From: CAYQUC01 sp048061315
Lineage (GTDB): Bacteria; Pseudomonadota; Gammaproteobacteria; UBA6429; Thiohalophilaceae
Direction: 5' to 3'
Assembly (NCBI GenBank): GCA_048061315.1
Contig: JBGMRJ010000102.1
Location: 1 to 9,475 of the forward strand
Length of the DNA: 9,475 bases
Each line of letters begins with the position of its first letter. The stretch's first letter is position 1. Both the position numbers and the translations under genes were made by a program. The notes under the pieces are model-generated. The model searched no databases, was not told the origin of the DNA, and saw nothing but the letters and a program-made list of their open reading frames with translations. Positions 8,016 to 9,475 of the stretch are shown here, piece by piece.

Positions 8016-8381
8016 TTACACGTATATTTTAAGCTGATTCAAAATATCATCTTCAGTATAAGGTTTTGAAATTAATGTTCGGCCACCTTGTTTTTCTGCC
8101 CATAATTTGTCGGCTTTTTGTTTTTTACTGCTTACGAATACAATCGGTATATCTTTAGTTTCCGGATTTTTAAGTATTTGACGACAGGCACTGTAACCAT
8201 CGACATCATCCATTACGATATCCATAAAAACCATATCCGGTTTTTCAGCTAAACTTTTTTCAACTGCTTCTTTCCCACTTGTTGCTGAAATTATATTTTT
8301 ACCCGTAGTTGATAAAATCGATTTTAAATTTGCTAAATCTGCTGCGACATCATCGACAATTAATATTTTTTTTGCTGACAT
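8016..8381 (-). CDS. pilH: PilH-like single-domain response regulator
   Basis: This is a 121-residue stand-alone receiver. Family knowledge assigns PilH to pilus retraction or phosphate-sink functions under ChpA. The acidic pair is D10/D11 (ILIVDD), the phospho-acceptor D54 (VFMDIVM), the switch Ser is S84 (VFVSSK) and the conserved Lys is K106 (ISKPYTEDD). The stretch DKLWAEKQGGR (91-101) corresponds to the DKVWGKRQGAR-like segment that distinguishes PilH from other CheY-type receivers. Two details are odd. The usual Met-Pro after the phospho-acceptor is Met-Asp (M57-D58), and the switch residue is Ser rather than Thr. No output domain follows. An AGGAG site lies eight bases before the ATG. 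The gene begins 14 bases after pilG. Confidence 0.88.
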   Translation of the reverse strand: MSAKKILIVDDVAADLANLKSILSTTGKNIISATSGKEAVEKSLAEKPDMVFMDIVMDDVDGYSACRQILKNPETKDIPIVFVSSKKQKADKLWAEKQGGRTLISKPYTEDDILNQLKIYV

Positions 8382-8389
8382 ATAGTTTG

Positions 8390-8394
8390 CTCCT
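8390..8394 (-). promoter_or_regulatory. ribosome-binding site AGGAG of pilH
   Basis: AGGAG on the minus strand lies eight bases before the pilH ATG at 8381 and confirms that start. It lies almost wholly inside the short gap after the pilG-like stop codon. Confidence 0.8.
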
Positions 8395-8395
8395 G

Positions 8396-9172
8396 TTATA
8401 TTTGACTATTTTTCTTTACTCGAACCATTTGACTGTTATTTTCAATTAAAATTTTACTGCGTCTATCCAGAATTTCTCTTAATTTAATATCCTGAGGGGG
8501 TTTTGTTAAATACATATCACATCCTGACATTGCTCCTCTCACTTTATCAAAACGTGATCCTCGGCTTGTTAACATAACCACTTCGGCGATTGAATTTGCT
8601 TTAATCCATTTACACACTTTGTATCCGTCAACACCTGGCATCATTACATCCAGGAATACGATATCATAAATATTGTCTTTTACTTTTCGTGCTGCTTGTT
8701 TACCGGTTTCGGCAAAGGTCATTTCAATTCTGTTTTTACTTAACAACGGTAATTTGTGTTCTAGATATTTGTGTACAGATATACTGTCATCAACAACAAG
8801 TATTTTTATGGATTCAGAAATTATATCCTCATACAAATCATGAACCAGTTCTGTTGAAGTAATATTTTCCAGCTTTACTAAAAATTTTTTAATGTTGATT
8901 GGTCGTTTTAATGACGTTATTCCTTTTAAATTTTGTTCTTCATTTGAGATTAGTATTGTATTAGCGGTATTTTTTCGACCTGACATTCGCCATTGATCCA
9001 TTGCTTCTTTACTATCTGCATTGACTAACAATACATCAGAAAATTCTGTGGCATTGAACTCTTTAAATTCATAAACCGTTTGTACCCATTTGATAAGTTT
9101 GTAGAAGCTCTTAATTAACACTAATTCCTGGGGGGTAATTCCTATGTATGACATAACTGCTTTTTTTGGCAT
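8396..9172 (-). CDS. pilG: PilG-like response regulator with extra N-terminal domain
   Basis: This 258-residue protein is the first gene of the operon. The C-terminal receiver (about 121-238) carries acidic pair D128/D129 (ILVVDDS), phospho-acceptor D175 (FLDVMMPGVDGY), T202 (MLTS) and K224 (LTKP). RFDKVRGAMSGCDMYLTKP fits the PilG signature, FDKxxGxxxGxDxYLTKP. PilG is normally about 135 residues and is a single receiver. Here about 115 residues precede it. That part shows alternating strands and helices with a DVLLVNAD strand (46-53), a TILISNEE strand (72-79) and a Lys-Arg-Pro (89-91) at the place of the receiver Lys-Pro. It therefore looks like a degenerate receiver lacking the acidic site. 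A basic tail follows the receiver. AGAGGA (9183-9188) lies ten bases before ATG 9172 and seven before GTG 9175. I chose ATG; GTG would add one residue. Confidence 0.85.
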   Translation of the reverse strand: MPKKAVMSYIGITPQELVLIKSFYKLIKWVQTVYEFKEFNATEFSDVLLVNADSKEAMDQWRMSGRKNTANTILISNEEQNLKGITSLKRPINIKKFLVKLENITSTELVHDLYEDIISESIKILVVDDSISVHKYLEHKLPLLSKNRIEMTFAETGKQAARKVKDNIYDIVFLDVMMPGVDGYKVCKWIKANSIAEVVMLTSRGSRFDKVRGAMSGCDMYLTKPPQDIKLREILDRRSKILIENNSQMVRVKKNSQI

Positions 9173-9200
9173 CACGTAGGATTCCTCTTTCAGAACTGAT

Positions 9201-9285
9201 AATTAACTAATTTAAGTAGGTAATAGTGGTGATATTTTCGCTTAAACAGATTATTTTCATCGATTTTTTCGACTCAATTAACTAA
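9201..9285. repeat. 10-base direct repeat AATTAACTAA
   Basis: AATTAACTAA occurs at 9201-9210 and again at 9276-9285, 75 bases apart, flanking the candidate operon promoter. The upstream copy overlaps the proposed -35 box by two bases and the downstream copy lies in the leader. The pair could be a regulator site that brackets the promoter; the AT-rich composition makes chance likely too. Confidence 0.3.
9250..9277 (-). promoter_or_regulatory. candidate sigma-70-type promoter of the pil-chp operon
   Basis: On the minus strand a TTGAGT box (9272-9277) is followed after 16 bases by AATAAT (9250-9255), five of six matches to the consensus -10. Transcription would start near 9242, about 70 bases before pilG. 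This is the best sigma-70 match I found in the gap. It is a sequence match only, in AT-rich DNA where such matches are common. Confidence 0.35.
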
Positions 9286-9338
9286 CGTCCAAAATAACCG
9301 GAACTTTATTAAATAAAAGTTGATTCACTATTTTTTTG

Positions 9339-9352
9339 TGATATTTATATCA
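9339..9352. repeat. operator-like dyad TGATAT-TT-ATATCA
   Basis: This is a perfect 14-base dyad with 6-base arms around a 2-base centre, located about 60 bases upstream of the proposed -35 box of the operon. It has the form of a dimeric regulator site. No specific regulator can be named. Confidence 0.3.
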
Positions 9353-9398
9353 AAATAGGTAAATGTATACCTTTATATAAATAACCACTGCTGTCCCG

Positions 9399-9453
9399 TT
9401 AACTTAAAACGAATGTAGTTTACACATAGTGTTGTACATACGTTTTAAGTTAA
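9399..9453. repeat. 55-base inverted repeat with long arms
   Basis: The left arm TTAACTTAAAACG (9399-9411) is the exact reverse complement of 9441-9453. After one mismatch (9412/9440) five more bases pair (9413-9417 with 9435-9439), giving arms of 19 with one mismatch. The 17-base interior contains ACAC-ATA-GTGT (9422-9432), a nested small stem. Neither side continues into a long T run, so a simple terminator is unlikely. It could be a cruciform-forming operator for a divergent gene beyond the window, or a repetitive extragenic or mobile-derived element. Confidence 0.6.
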
Positions 9454-9475
9454 ATGGTGCAATCCGGACATGAAA

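Larger units (their letters stand above)
9176..9475. other. non-coding region upstream of the operon
   Basis: No convincing coding frame is seen in these 300 AT-rich bases. They hold the pilG ribosome-binding site, a candidate operon promoter (9250-9277), a 10-base direct repeat, a dyad at 9339-9352, and a large inverted repeat at 9399-9453. An ATG at 9470 on the plus strand may open a divergent gene, but only two codons are inside the window. Confidence 0.6.

Noticed and set aside
7681..8037. 118-codon plus-strand frame opposite pilI
   Set aside because: It is antisense to a well-supported CheW-type gene and has no supporting start signal or family resemblance.
9419..9447. Plus-strand sigma-70 promoter beginning TTTACA
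   Set aside because: No acceptable -10 box occurs at 16-18 bases, and the match falls inside the inverted repeat.
9470..9475. Start of a divergent plus-strand gene (ATG AAA at the window end)
   Set aside because: Only two codons are visible and there is no good ribosome-binding motif, so a gene cannot be supported.

Overview
The window carries a type IV pilus (Pil-Chp type) chemosensory operon from an AT-rich bacterium, most likely a gammaproteobacterium. The taxonomic call rests on the gene order pilG-pilH-pilI-pilJ-chpA, on PilG-, PilH- and PilJ-type signature segments, and on a DUF2237-type protein next door. Genus cannot be fixed from the sequence.

Layout. Bases 1-370 (minus strand) hold nearly all of a DUF2237-family protein, cut by the window edge. 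Bases 371-669 are non-coding, with a strong bulged hairpin and a possible sigma-54 promoter. They lead into a small plus-strand gene of 83 codons (670-921) of unknown function. A stem-loop terminator (931-968) separates it from the convergent seven-gene operon that fills 978-9172 on the minus strand. In transcription order the operon encodes: a PilG-like response regulator with an extra N-terminal domain that looks like a degenerate receiver (9172-8396); a PilH-like single-domain receiver (8381-8016); a PilI/CheW adaptor (8006-7452); a PilJ-type receptor whose sensor half resembles a helical bimodular (HBM) domain (7407-5320); a ChpA hybrid histidine kinase (5312-1947); and two CheW-like proteins, one very divergent (1944-1486) and one recognisable (1481-978). 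Gene spacings run from 2 to 44 bases, so a single transcript is likely. Bases 9176-9475 are non-coding and hold a candidate promoter, short repeats and a 55-base inverted repeat.

How it works (family knowledge plus inference). The membrane receptor PilJ signals through the CheW-type adaptors to the kinase ChpA. ChpA autophosphorylates on its Hpt histidine (H404) and passes phosphate to its own receiver and to PilG and PilH. In Pseudomonas and relatives this controls twitching motility and cAMP-linked surface responses. Three things differ from the textbook Pseudomonas cluster. No methyltransferase (pilK/cheR) or methylesterase (chpB/cheB) is encoded here. ChpA is much shorter, with one clear Hpt domain. 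PilG has an extra N-terminal domain. I see no tRNA, rRNA, CRISPR array or transposase gene.
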